The position numbers were made by a program, and so were the translations under genes. Positions 1-11,962 of a DNA stretch of 64,000 nt are shown here, piece after piece. The notes below the pieces were generated by a model. It worked only from the letters and a program-made list of their open reading frames with translations, was not told the DNA's origin and made no database searches. The stretch covers positions 1,550,001 to 1,614,000 of the forward strand of contig JANTUC010000001.1 in NCBI GenBank assembly GCA_026873275.1, given 5' to 3'. The DNA comes from Pseudopithomyces maydicus. Its lineage: Eukaryota > Ascomycota > Dothideomycetes > Pleosporales > Didymosphaeriaceae. Each line of letters opens with the position of its first letter. The stretch's first letter is position 1.

Positions 1-1232
1 CCGTGATCCGTTGTCCCAAAGGGCACGGTGACTGTCATGTTGATCATGGGAGGCATGGCGCATATGCTAAGTCTGCTTCGCGTGGGAGGTGCTAGCTATT
101 TATCTGAAAGTTGGTGGCTGTGTGCGTGAGATTCTCTTGAATTTAACATCTTACAGAACGGTACTACTTTTACAGAAACGGATTTACAACATGTCCGAAG
201 TTCTGCTTTTACCGATTAAGAAGACCGAAAGATTAACCTGCCTTCCGAACTTGAAATGTAATCATCTCATCTTGCAGTAGAAGACCGGATATACTACGAA
301 CTTCCGCCACTTTGTGTCGTGTAACTTTCCTCTTTGCTATGTAAAAGCGGAAATTCTGCCTCCGTATCGTGCGTGAGGAGCCTTGCGCCACGCTCGATGC
401 GCCTACCTAGTTCGTCAGATGATCTAATCCTTGCATTTGTGAATGCAAAAGGACCCGCAGCTTACCCAGGCCCTTCAGCCTAGTGCAGATATTGGAATTA
501 CCAGCGAGCTCCATGCGGTAACGAACTGTGTGATTATTGTGCTTGCCGTATTTACAGGTATGCCCAAGAAATTACGTAGGCGGCTTTTCTTGTAGGCAGT
601 AATGGATTGGAGTTTCAGAAGCAGTCCGTTTGGCCGATGAAACAATAGGTACATAGCTCTGCGCGGGCGTCGCTCAGCCTTGTGCTCGCTTGGTCTCTCA
701 CATGCAGGACCTGTACGTAGCACGAAAACAATCATCTCTCTTAGCTGTGTTCTAAGAGCTTTTTTAAGACACTAGTTTCTTCTTAGACTATATATTCCGC
801 ACTAGAATAACCAGGAATATTACGATGCGAAAACATGTTGTAACTTCAGTACAACATAGTTCGCTCGCTTACCGTCCACGTCTGTCTTGTGCTGATGTGA
901 AATATTTAGTGGAAACCCGAGGTTTTTTCACGCTTTGAATGAAGACAATATGTAACCCATTTCTACGATCAAGTTCACACTTGCAGATATGTGACGAACG
1001 ATATCTACACGGGGTTGAACGTGGCCCCGAGCCCTTGTGCGCTAAAGCTGATCGGGTTAGGCAATTGCTGCAACCACGCTGACGCACCGCTCCAGGTCAT
1101 TATCTTCGCTTATCTTAAGTCACTGTGTGTCGGACTTTAATCAGGATTATAGGTCTCCTCTACATTCACAGTTTGACGATGGCACCTGAGGACAAGCACA
1201 TCTGAAAGTTGGTGTCACGCTCATGTATCATG

Positions 1233-1509
1233 TATAAAAGCCAGCAACCGTCTCTTCAGTGAAATGACCAAAACACTCTGAGGAGATCCTAAAGAATAAA
1301 GGATGTATCCTTTCATTGAACCCCGCCGGAGCAGCTTCGATTTTGATCTGTCTCAGTTATATCGGACATTTCAGTCTCCATTAGTTGGAGATCACGTGCT
1401 GACGGCCGAGCATTATACAAGGGCAGTCTCACCTTTACATAGCGCTGCTTTTTTTGAGAGTTATCAGAGAATTGCGAAGTGGAGGCTACGAAGTGTCGGA
1501 GGTCTGTAA
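1233..1509 (+). CDS. weak candidate: TATA box plus 68-codon ORF
   Basis: A TATAAAA sequence at 1233-1239 precedes a 68-residue frame that opens at the ATG at 1303 and ends at 1509. The product is not recognised: it has no signal peptide, no transmembrane segment and no cysteine pattern. It could be the first exon of a longer gene, a remnant, or chance. The TATA position is the only supporting evidence. Confidence 0.15.
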
Positions 1510-2554
1510 GCTCAGGAATGCCTAGGGCGATTCGATCGATGGGAGTTTGCTTCATCACCAGAATACCTTCTACATTGATCACAAATGTTGGCATCAATTG
1601 GGTATTTGATCGATTTACATTCATCCAAAGCCACTAACTCCTGACGCTAACCATGTCCCAATATGACTGAAGCCCTCATAAACCGCATTGTTGATGTTGT
1701 CCTACATGACGGTGCACCAGCAAGACTCGTCACAACCACAGCAATCGCACGACTCGCCACAGGTGGGCTTGATAGGCTTCGGCTTGATGATGGAGGTAAT
1801 CGAGGAGGTGGTGCTGCCCTTCATGGTGATATGTGGTGGTAGGTTTCTATGCGAGGTACTCGTCAGCATGTACTCAATGTCGGGCTTGATGTTCGGCTGG
1901 GTCTGTCATACCGAGAGAAAGTCTCAGTGTGGAGTTTGTAAGAGTTGAATTGATGGCCTTTGGAGAGTAGATAGTGGTTGGTATGACTGAGAAAGATACG
2001 GGCACCTGCCAGCTTTATATGCTCCTTACCCCAAACACGGGACTGACTAGCAGCCAGCGAGGTTTCCCCAATAGCTTTCCTTGCTTCCCTCCCCGCGCGT
2101 CATTGTACCGCAAACAAGGCTCTCATGTCGGGGACCCTAGCCACACCCCTAACTTCCACAGCCCCAGCGGTTGTGCTAGCCACCGCATGTCTCGCTTCCC
2201 ATTCGTCGAATCTGGCCACTGCATCCGGGTCAGGAGAGACGCAATATACTCGGGCTCAGCTGAGCCACTTTAGCCACGCTCAGATATGATTCTTTGATCG
2301 CCATTGGACCGTGTCCGTTGGCGTCGTAACGTGTTTGCGTCCAGCCGGGGTGACATGCAGGGTCATATAAGCGCTAAGCAACACCAAGCCTTTTTGGCGC
2401 CACCTTGGCGCAGAAAATGCCTCACGAAAGCAGGGCACAAGCTTTCTCCAAGCTTTTGTCAGACTTAGCAGGTGAATCATAAGCAAGGATGGAACCCTTC
2501 CTCACGCCACTGTGCCACTGTTAATGCCGTCATTCTCGAGCTGGAGCAGATGCA

Positions 2555-2780
2555 GTTATAAAGACAGTGGGTTCATACGTGTACTATGTCTGCCGAGATC
2601 CGGGATATCATGGATTTACTCTCGGATGCTGCGGATACAGTGATTCCGTACATGAATAAGTACAACGTGGACGTGACTGCGCCAGCTGAGCCCGCATATT
2701 GGAATGTGGCTAACGGAAGCTATCCCGGGAGCGATGTATGGCTAGCGCGCATGCGCCGAGTATGCACAATTCCAATATGA
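2555..2780 (+). CDS. weak candidate: TATA box plus 64-codon ORF
   Basis: A TATAAA lies about 30 bases before an ATG at 2586 that opens a 64-residue frame ending at 2780. The first 50 residues look protein-like (acidic amphipathic helix, then proline-rich). A GTATGG near 2736 could be a donor, so this may be the 5' end of a truncated or spliced gene. I found no continuation and no family. Treat it as a candidate remnant. Confidence 0.2.
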
Positions 2781-5040
2781 GAACACCCGTGCTTCGTTTC
2801 AAGCTAGCAACGTCGAAGGGCGTTAGAATGTCCAATGCCGCTTGTCGATCTAATGTACGTAGGTATATAGATGCACAGCCCCTTCACGCTTTTCCTCATG
2901 CTAATCGCACGAAGATTCGGGCACTGCTAAACTTACGTTTACTCGTTCAGTTACCCACTCCATTACTGCTGAGCCTTTAGTACTGCATTTCTATCTGCTG
3001 GCACCAGGTCCAGTTTTCTACACCGACAATTTATTTCTCACGTAATTTCTCCTTCGTCCATTCCTCCGAGCGTATCAGCGATACGAAAACACGTTTTTTT
3101 GGAAAACCTCTGGTCTACTGTTGATCTTCCAATAAAATGCTACTGACTGAACGCCTGTATCTCGTCAACCCCTTCTCCTGTGTTTGCAGCAGTGGACTAT
3201 AGTCCAGTATCTAATCTAGCCAATCATGCAGCGCTGCCCTCATACCTCGCACGCTGAACACGGCATTCTACCATGCAACTTTCGGCAATTGGCACAACCA
3301 AGCTTGACGAAATTTCGCCCCAGCCTTTTCCCACATACCCCCCAACTCAATAACATCACCGAACTCATACTTGTGGCCGTTCTCGGTTCACACTTTATTT
3401 CTGAAGCACCACATCCAACAGTTATCACCTTATATCCTCTATGCTGTATGTGGCTTGTATGCCTCCAAGAAAATATGGGACAGCACAAGATATCTACCAT
3501 GCCCAGGAATCGACCGTAAGGGGTACCAGCGCTTTCTCGCTCTCCAGTCCTGCAGCGTATCTTTCACCACCTAGCTTCCACACTAATTCGTTCCACCAGA
3601 AGTCTCTTGGGCCGAATCGTAACGGAGTAGTAAACTCCCAATAATCTGGATACCAGCCTGCAGACATCCGGTCTAGGAATACTGAAATGTGACCATCTAG
3701 AACCATTATATTATGGTGCTTTTGGGATCGTCATGTGTAAAGGCAATTGGATGACACATTTTGCGAAGCCTTTCAACAATTTCCACCGTTTATTCGAATG
3801 TCTCCTGACTTTTGAAGCTGTGGCCAGAGATTGAACTGAAAAGATGGTCGTTTGGAGGGAAAAGGCGGGGCGTTGGTGAAATTGATGAAGCTAAATCAAC
3901 AGAACTAAGGACCCGATGGGACCAGGTAAAAGTAGGTAGAAGATCTCCAGGTACAAGGTACCGAAGAAAACCCATCATCGCAATGTATACGAAGGATAAT
4001 ATTTGTGTTCCGGACGTGGCTGTTAGGTTGTGTGTGAAGATTGCACACGAGGCCTGCGTAGAATTGTGCCCACTCCTACGGCACCACTGTTTACTTTTTC
4101 GAACGTTTATTTGTTTCTTCCGCGTTAAGTTTGTTCTCGGTATTGAGCCGCACATCCTCACTTGTTGCCAGGGTGTCTAGAACTACCAGAGAGTTCAGGT
4201 CGGGCAGAAACAGATCACATGCTTCGCCACTTATGAGTAACAGCGTGGCAGTGTCGAGTTATCTGCGCGGTGGTAATATGCAGCGTTGCGGCACAGGGAT
4301 GGTTCTGTTTAAGGATGGCAGTGTGACGCTACTCCGGCAGCTTAAACCCCGCACGTTCAAGCCGTTATATTAAAACATCATAAGTTATTACCCTAATAGG
4401 ATCGAGACTACTATTATTGTAATGGCCTAGAAGTTTGGAATATGTTTTCAATAAACTGATACTTTTACATTCTTGGGAACTTTTAAGTTCATGGAAATTC
4501 CTTATATACGAACAAGAACGTTATGTAGTGATACCAGAATCGTAAGTCTGGATCGATAACTCCACACCTAGTTATATGCAGCAGATCGCCATCCGCCCTG
4601 CCCGTGACCCGGTCGTTTGGAACCGAAAATCTGAGAGGAGGGACGGGGCGGCTATCAATTTGAATCACGTAAAGATAACATATCGCTCGAGAGATGTTGT
4701 AACTGGTATGAATCGATATAGTGTTTTTGAGGTGCTCACGGATAGGCGCGCAACTTTAAAAACCTCGCAGGGTGATTGAGTGGGAAAGAAAACGATGATG
4801 TGTTGTTATTGGTGATCCATGCTTGTTCAGATGTGTACCGTACAACAGTTATCGCAACCCCGCTCTAACTGCACCATGCTGCAAACGTCATCACCTGGAC
4901 AGACCAAAACAGGATTAGCTACAATATTGAAATGCACGTAAGCAGCCATATGAGGAATCCATTGATCTGGGGGAATACTTTATTTCGCGCTATATGCCTT
5001 GATAGGCGGTTGTTCACCACGAGGGAGAAACAAGCTAAAG

Positions 5041-6425
5041 CTACTTCGTCTCCGCTACATACGGCGTCTCATAAGGACGTTCTGCCTGGGGCGTTATTCT
5101 CGCAAGATGGCGCCGTTCACCAGTCACCCAATCCAAGATAGCGGAGTGCGAAGTCACCCTGTTGTCCCATACAACCACTGTTTTTGGCGCCCAGCGCACA
5201 CGTGCTTGATAGTCAATACCACGACCAATATGATCGACTAAGAACTTGAGCAAGTAGTCGCTTTCTTCCTTTTTCAATCCATCAATGGAACGCGTAACTA
5301 TCATATGTCAGACATGCTCAATTCATCTTCATGGATATATACTCACATCCTCCGTTCACGAAGAGGGCTTTTTCACCTGTTGTAGGATGAGTCCGCACGA
5401 GTGGATGTGAATGCTTGACCGGTTCACGTCTTACTACGCCTCCGTTACTTCTGCTGAACTCCGCTTGTTCGAAACCAGAATGTACAGCAGTAAGGCCGTG
5501 TAGACGTTCCTTCAAAGCCGGAGACAGGCGGTTATAAGCCTCAACATGGTTCACAAAGGCAGTGTCCCCGCCTACTTCCGGTGTATCAAGAATAATGAGA
5601 AAGGTGGTTCCGGGTGGTTGCTCTTCATATGTTACATCGGAATGCCATGCTACGCTGCTGTTGCGAGTAGCAAGAAAGCTTTCAAACTCTCCCTTGCCAC
5701 CATTGCGATAAACGAGGTGGATCTCAGGATACCCTTCGGGAGCACCGCTTGTCTAGATCCATTTCACATCAGTGACTAAATACACCAATCATATCCACAT
5801 GCATAATATACTTACCGGATGAATGTGGTGCCTCCCAAAATAGCCACCAAAATCAAGAGCTTGTTGGATTGGAAGATCTGCTAGGTCCTGATCCCTAAAT
5901 GCAACCACCTTACGTTGTGCAACGAGTAGGGCTAGCTGATCTTTCCCGGCGTCGGTAAGCCTGCTCAGTTGAACGCCAGTTACTTCTGACCCCGTGGTGG
6001 GAGTAAGATGCTGTAGCTTTGTCCCTTCAATGAGAAGGTCTTTGAAGCTTGGATCGGCATCTTTTCCGTGCTCAGTGTGTTGAAAGGGCTCCCACGGTGG
6101 ATATTTCTCCCCATGGTCCCAAACTGGAAGGTAGTTTGGGTACTTGCAAATATGAGTTCAATGTTAATCACTAGGTAGCTATATTGCTTACAGTTGCTGT
6201 TGTTTCGCCGCCCTCTTCGTCAATTATGCGGCGAACTTTGGGTACGGCATGCTTGGGTTGGAGATCTTTCTCGGTAGGCTTTACTGCTACAGCATCCCCT
6301 TGTTTTGTATCGACCTCTTCTATCGGAGAATCTACACGGGACACGTTTCGCTCTGGTAGTTCCACTGGTGATGTGGACGTCGCTACTTTCCCTTCTGTCT
6401 GAGTAATGATTTCTGTTGCCATCAT
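5041..6425 (-). CDS. TauD/Jlp1-type 2-oxoglutarate-dependent dioxygenase
   Basis: Four exons on the minus strand: 6425-6192, 6142-5816, 5752-5347 and 5297-5041, giving 407 residues, the usual size for fungal TauD-family proteins. Exon boundaries are GT-AG introns of 49-63 bp. The Fe(II) site is visible as WHSD (His224, Asp226) and a distal His373 in the NRVTSHSA segment; the basic GERRHLARI segment supplies the 2-oxoglutarate-binding arginine. Known members (yeast Jlp1, bacterial TauD) split taurine and other sulfonates or sulfate esters to release sulfite. The N-terminal 75 residues are a low-complexity extension. The gene diverges from a Dal5/Soa1-like transporter at 7409, which supports a sulfonate substrate. 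Members also act on other substrates (alpha-ketoglutarate-dependent xanthine or herbicide dioxygenases), so the exact substrate is inference. Confidence 0.9.
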
Positions 6426-7408
6426 GCGTATGGTTATGAAGTATGGGAATTTCTAGAACCTCTTCTCAGCAGTTCTTATATGCAAACCTGACAACAAGTC
6501 TGATCACGGGACGTCCGTATTCCGCAAGTTACAACCGATGCGACCAGGGACGGTAGTCGGGCGGAAAAGCATATAAATGGCTCAAGTTGCATACCATCAT
6601 AGATCGATGCATGTAAACGTTGCGCTCGTGATAAATTTGGACGTTTGTTGATGGGATTTGAATCCTGTGTTTGGTGTTGTTGCGCAACGACCAGCATGCT
6701 ATTCGTAATATATCACGCATTGCAAGGGGCGAATGACGACGAATCTAGGCGTACTGGGGTCAACGCAGGATTGGAAAAACGTCGATACGAAAAAGTAGAA
6801 ACAAGATCAGCTCACACTCTGCTATCTCAAGTCACTGGTCATGTCAGACTGTGTATTTCTGCTTTCTATGTTGATTTGGATATGGGTCATCGTGTCGGCA
6901 TGGGAGTAGCCAAACGTGTTCACGCAATCTGAATTTCTACCGGACTTCCTCGTCTTTTCCGTTATCGCGATAACACAATTACGCCTAAAACGACGTGATA
7001 CATAGTCAAGAGTTCAACGTGGGGTATGCTGGTCGCTTTCCCGACGCCACGGCAATGTGTACAGTGCACATCGGCAAGGCGCTCAGCGCCTTAGGCTTCG
7101 GAGGTTGGCCACCGAGCTTATCAGATATCTTGTTTCGCCAATAGAGACTAAGCATAGCTTAGAATGCCGTCTTGGGAGGTTGAAGACCATGATCCAGACC
7201 CACAGTGGTGTGCATATTGTGAATGTAACTGAGTCGCTCGCTATCACTACGACGAGCGTGGCTATAGAACCTAACCTGATTCAGAAATTGTTGCCATTCT
7301 GGCAGTGATTAGGTGCTTGTGATGTAACCTATTTTTTTACATATACATAAAGAAGCAAGTCTTCAGGCTCAACGCCAACCCAATTGCCCCCTCAATCCCA
7401 CAATCAGT
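6426..7408. promoter_or_regulatory. shared divergent promoter region, dioxygenase/transporter
   Basis: This 983-bp interval separates the start codons of the minus-strand dioxygenase and the plus-strand transporter and must hold both promoters. On the minus strand a TATAT stretch lies near 6570, about 145 bases before the dioxygenase ATG. On the plus strand an AT-rich tract at 7325-7350 precedes the transporter. I could not pick out a clear sulfur-regulator palindrome by eye. ORFs in the interval look like chance. Confidence 0.5.
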
Positions 7409-9305
7409 ATGGCGAGCAATTCAATTGGCGAAACGCTCCCAACTGCCGCTCAGGCGGATACCGTGTCGATCCAATCTATCGAGAAAACTGGCAAAAAGCC
7501 CCCCAAGGTATAACGAACGATGCTGAGCTCATCACCGCACGAGGCAATGTCATATCCAAGGACGGTGTCGTTTTCTCATCAAATGAATCCGATGACAGTC
7601 TTGCGGGAAACATTTTTGCAGATCCCGAAGTTGCAGCTTACTATAAAGACGTATATGACAAAGCCCAATACGAATGCCGACACGTCTTCGACCCTTCAGC
7701 CAACTGGACCCCCGAAGAAGAAAAGGCTATTATCAGAAAATTAGACTTGCGCGTTTGTTTCTGGGCATGCACGATGTTCTTTGCCTTGCAAGTCGATCGG
7801 GGTAATTTGGTCCAAGCTGTTTCTGGTACCTTCTTAAAGGACTTACACCTCACTACCAATGGTGAGTTTGTACTTATGCGTGCATGATATAAATTAACAT
7901 ACAAATTAACATACACTCAGACTACAATTGGGGAAATACTGTATTCTTGTTCTCATTTTTACTTGCAGAATTGCCATCTCAGCTCATATCCAAGAAATTT
8001 GGGCCGGATCGATGGATACCAACTCAGATGGTACATTATGCTCCAAAACCCACCAAAAAACACCCACTAACTCCTTTTAGGTGCTCTGGAGTATTGTAGC
8101 TATGAGCCAAGCAGCTCTAAGTGGTCGGGCAAGTTTCCTGGCCACACGGTCTCTGCTCGCGATGCTCGAGGGTGGTTTCATACCTGATCTAGTTCTCTGG
8201 CTATCCTATTTCTACACTGGCCGCGAATTGCCGATAAGACTAAGCTTTTTCTGGACTGCCCTGAGTGTCACCACAATCATCACTTCTCTGCTAGCATTCG
8301 CCATCTTTCATCTCGATGGAGTAAACGGCATGGCCGGATGGCGGTGGTTGTTCTTGCTCGAGGGGTTGATTACTCTCCTCATAGGAATCGCGTCCTTCTT
8401 CCTCATGCCTGCGTCGGCTGCACAAACCAAGACTTGGTTCCGTCCTAAAGGCTGGTTCACCGACCGAGAACTCACAATCGTTGTCAATCGCGTCCTTCGG
8501 GATGATCCTCGAAAGGGAGATATGCATAATCGTCAAGCTATCACGCCAAAACGACTCTGGAACTCGATGAGAGATTACGATCTATGGCCTATCTACGCGT
8601 TAGGACTTATTTGTTTTATACCACAATCTCCTGTCAACTTTTACCAGACCCTGGTTCTCCGGTCTCTGGGCTTCAGCGCACTAAATGTCCAGCTTCTAGT
8701 CATCCCTGCTGCAGTGTTCCATATCATTACCCTCCTCGGTATAACCTGGATAAGTGGCAAGCTCAATCAACGTGCCCTCGTCGGTGTCTGGCAGAATCTT
8801 TGGACATTGCCGTGTATCATCGCCTTGTACAGTTGGCCAAATCTCATCAAGGACGCATGGGGCACGTACGCTTTGATCACTGTCCTTCTTAGCTACCCTT
8901 ATTGTCATGCTATTAACGTAGCTTGGGTTTCGACTAACTCGAACAATGTCGGATCGCGCTCGGTTTCCGCGGCATTGTACAACATGATGGTTCAGTGCGG
9001 TAACATCATTGGAACAAACATCTATCGCGAGGATGACAAGCCACTCTATAGGCGAGGGAATCGAAACCTGGTCATCATCAACATTATCTCCATTGCTTTG
9101 TTTCTTTTCACAAAAGTCTATTATGTTCTCAAGAACAGAAGTAGAGATCGGAAGTGGAAAGCTATGTCGCATGAGGTAAGCTAAAATACAATCTTCGAGT
9201 GCCTGATAGAATTAGACAGCTAACAAGGTAAAGGAACGTATCCATTACATACAAACGACTACTGATACAGCGAGTCGGCGATTAGACTTCAGATTTGTGC
9301 ATTGA
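7409..9305 (+). CDS. Dal5/Soa1-like anion:cation symporter (MFS)
   Basis: Major facilitator superfamily transporter of the allantoate-permease (ACS) family. Exons run 7409-7861, 7921-8030, 8081-9175 and 9234-9305. Family signatures include a cytosolic N-terminus leading to a DRGN segment after TM1, an [10 protein letters not shown] segment, an RSVSAALYN segment near TM11 and a C-terminal RRLDFRF tail recovered only through the last 58-bp intron. The ATG at 7409 is in a different frame from the segment beginning near 7510. Either a 53-bp intron (7508-7560) restores the frame in phase, giving 558 residues, or the C run at 7499-7504 is one base short, giving 576 residues. The skipped stretch reads as protein typical of this family, so I favour the second. 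Yeast relatives carry allantoate, sulfonates or thiosulfate (Soa1). Divergence from a TauD-type dioxygenase argues for sulfonate uptake. Confidence 0.88.
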
Positions 9306-10518
9306 TTGGCTCGGGTATGGCGCGAACGGATCAGCAAGAAATCCTGTGGCAGAGGCTGTGACAACTTCTTCTAGTTACCCTTCAGAATTTTAGAAAGAGA
9401 TCATAAGGGTTATATTTTGTAGATGATAGATATATTTGCGACAGTGAATACAGTGATATGGGTTGTTAAAGAACGTATCGCCATCGCCTCGGAGCCAAAC
9501 CGTTTCTAATATTGAATCGCGACGGATCACAATTGTGATGTGAACTTGCTCGTAATATCGAAAAAGTACATGAACAATTGCATGAGCTATATTCGGAGGA
9601 GTGTAACGTGCCAAACAGAAAGGATAAGAGTGCATTCCTTAGATATTCTGCTAATAAATTCCAGCTTGGAACTTTGATCGTTCGTGGAACGTATATTGAG
9701 TTGACACAAGTCATAGAAGACAATCCTAGAACATCTTGCATTAACCAAAGAGAAAAGCCCGAATTAATTCTGCTACAACAAGTACTAGATCTTATCATGT
9801 CCTAGCTCTACTGGCAAACTTTGAGTTTCACTCTGTCAAATTTCTCTCCGAGAAAGTAAATTTTGTGGTGAGATAGAACTGACAACCAGATAATTGAATT
9901 TCCTTACGATTGAGCTAATATAACATCTGATCTGCAGCCATCGCACTGATAGTGTAGGCAAGCTACCGAAGAATCAAGTAACGTATAACTAGGATTTTCC
10001 TCCTGAGACAACACAATCAAGTCATACATTCCGATCTGAGTAAGACAACTATTGGCAAGGCGATATGTACATGTATGCAATAGGAATAAGCTGATGCTCA
10101 TGAATTATCGCAGCTCCGTATTCAGAAAGATGAAAGTAAGCAATGGGCGGAATCGTTAAAGCCTTGCTGCGAAAAGACTTACTTGGGTAATGACTAGAGG
10201 CATCTATTCATCTTCTAAATTATATAAATTGATGTTTGCAGTGTGTTCTGCTCCGACAGGCCGCCGTGGCCAATTAAATCACCTATGACTGCAGTACTTT
10301 AATTAAGCCAATTGGGCCTAACGGTGTAAGAGTTCATTTATTCCCGCGCATGCATACGCCCTGTCTTTAATGTTCTTGGCGAGATATTTTGCGGGTTGAT
10401 AGCCTGTCCTGGAACTTTATCCATCGTACCCAAATTTTTATTTTTATACTTATAGCATGAGAGTATTTAAATATTTACATTAAACATTCGTGGAAGACAC
10501 TTTCCTTCAACATACACC
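9306..10518. other. intergenic, no gene seen
   Basis: This stretch has AT-rich sequence with short overlapping ORFs on both strands and no recognisable coding. The last 80 bases (about 10430-10500) carry T-rich and TATTTAAATA-like sequence that probably serves as promoter for the secreted protein gene at 10519. Confidence 0.5.
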
Positions 10519-11743
10519 ATGAAGCGGTTAACAATAATTTCGATCGGTATTCTCTCTTTACCAATCTATGCTTTGGATGCTCCAGGGAGTGTTTATGCGA
10601 CAACAGAATGCAAAAGCTGCCCGTACAGTCTTTGCACAAACGTGAAGATCCTCAACCCGGAAGATAACCCAAATACGACATTTACATGTTGGACTTCGGG
10701 GACTGAAGTATACAACGAAACGTAAGTCTCTATATTGCGGCGAACGATGCAGGAAAATTGTTGAAAACGTGCACAGTACTTGGCTCAAGTCGGTGGATAA
10801 TTGCTATTTGTCAGAGTATGACGTCGAAGAAGCACCCGGTATGCTCGCGATCGGGTCGCCTGTGGGCTTAGTGAGACGTTTCTGATATGGGTCTAGATAC
10901 CACCGAACTTCCTTACTGCGGCTTTGTGAAAGAGCCAGAATGGCCGAAGCGCAACGGGCGAACGCGTTACTTTAGCGAATGTTATCGTATGCCTTGGTTT
11001 GACGGTTATGTGACCAAGTATTACAGAAACAACGTTGACCTCAATCTCCTCTGCTCAACGAAAAATGTTACAGGTATGCTGCTCCATTGTTGGTGTACGT
11101 GTCCTAAATTGACGATTAGGATATTGGCATGAGGTCATGGGGAAGCCTGGGTAAGACACCTCTTCCAGAAACCAGGGAGACCTACTAAGTAAATGATCTA
11201 GAACTTGGTACAAGACCAACAGCAATTGCTTTGTGCATGAAACTACTTTGTGGCCGACAGGTATGTTCGGGTCGTAGAATATGTGTGCCCTTTTACTAAC
11301 TTTCAAAGAGGATGATATAGAGGATTGTGGACCGCTCGACACAGAGCTGCCACTACGAGAATCCCCAGAAACAGAAGAACCTCCGCCTGAATCTTCAACT
11401 ACTCCCACCACAACACCAGCTCCCACCGGACCAGCGGCCGTATCCACTTGGCGCACTCCATCGCGCCATAGCCTACATCGGCGTTTCCTTTATAACACAA
11501 CCATTGGTGAAGAATATGTCAATTGCACATTCAGCAGTAACTCAACCGATAGAGCGCATGGAATCAAACGTGTCTACGAGTTTGATCAGCTGATATATCC
11601 TCAATGTGGTACCATAGACAACGATGAAATCATGCTCTTCACCACAGATTTCTGCTGTAAGTCTTTCTTTTTGCCGAATGAGAGACTGATCTGGCCACTG
11701 CAAAATAGCGGAGAGTATCCTACTGACCGTCCAAAGGGATTAA
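10519..11743 (+). CDS. secreted cysteine-rich protein with repeated SH3-like modules
   Basis: Seven exons (10519-10721, 10777-10838, 10897-11073, 11120-11150, 11202-11260, 11309-11656, 11709-11743) join in frame to 304 residues. A signal peptide covers residues 1 to about 19. Two related modules follow (about 31-97 and 117-185). Each has a cysteine, a TW-x-K strand, an NC(Y/F) pair and a closing acidic stretch before CG or C, as in small extracellular SH3b-like or cysteine-rich folds. A Pro/Thr/Glu-rich linker (about 190-222) leads to a third, more diverged cysteine segment with several N-glycosylation sequons. The fourth exon is only 31 bp. No enzyme motif is visible. I infer an extracellular or wall-associated role, possibly effector-like; SH3b is a guess from spacing, not a match. 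Confidence 0.72.
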
Positions 11744-11962
11744 AGACAACGAATGTTGGATCGGATTGACAGACGACACCCTAAGAAATGAGAGATTTCC
11801 GAGGTGCGAGAAATTCGTGGACACCGTGTCCTGATGAACGGCGGATGGAGTGCTTTGTGACTTGGGCAGATGATGTGTCTTTCCTGAAAATATTTTATGT
11901 GCTCAAAATTCAATACTCAGATGTATGTAACAGCCATGGTCTTGAACCATCAACCATGAACA

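Larger units (their letters stand above)
1..5040. other. gene-poor 5-kb stretch
   Basis: No ORF here gives a recognisable family or a convincing spliced model. Open frames are short, and several overlap each other on opposite strands (for example around 3.8-4.2 kb), as expected by chance. Two short frames with a TATA-like sequence upstream are listed separately with low confidence. The stretch 4380-4560 is AT-rich. Confidence 0.5.

Noticed and set aside
3790..4180. Overlapping 122-123 codon frames on opposite strands
   Set aside because: Mutually antisense, no family, no splice or promoter support; both look like chance.
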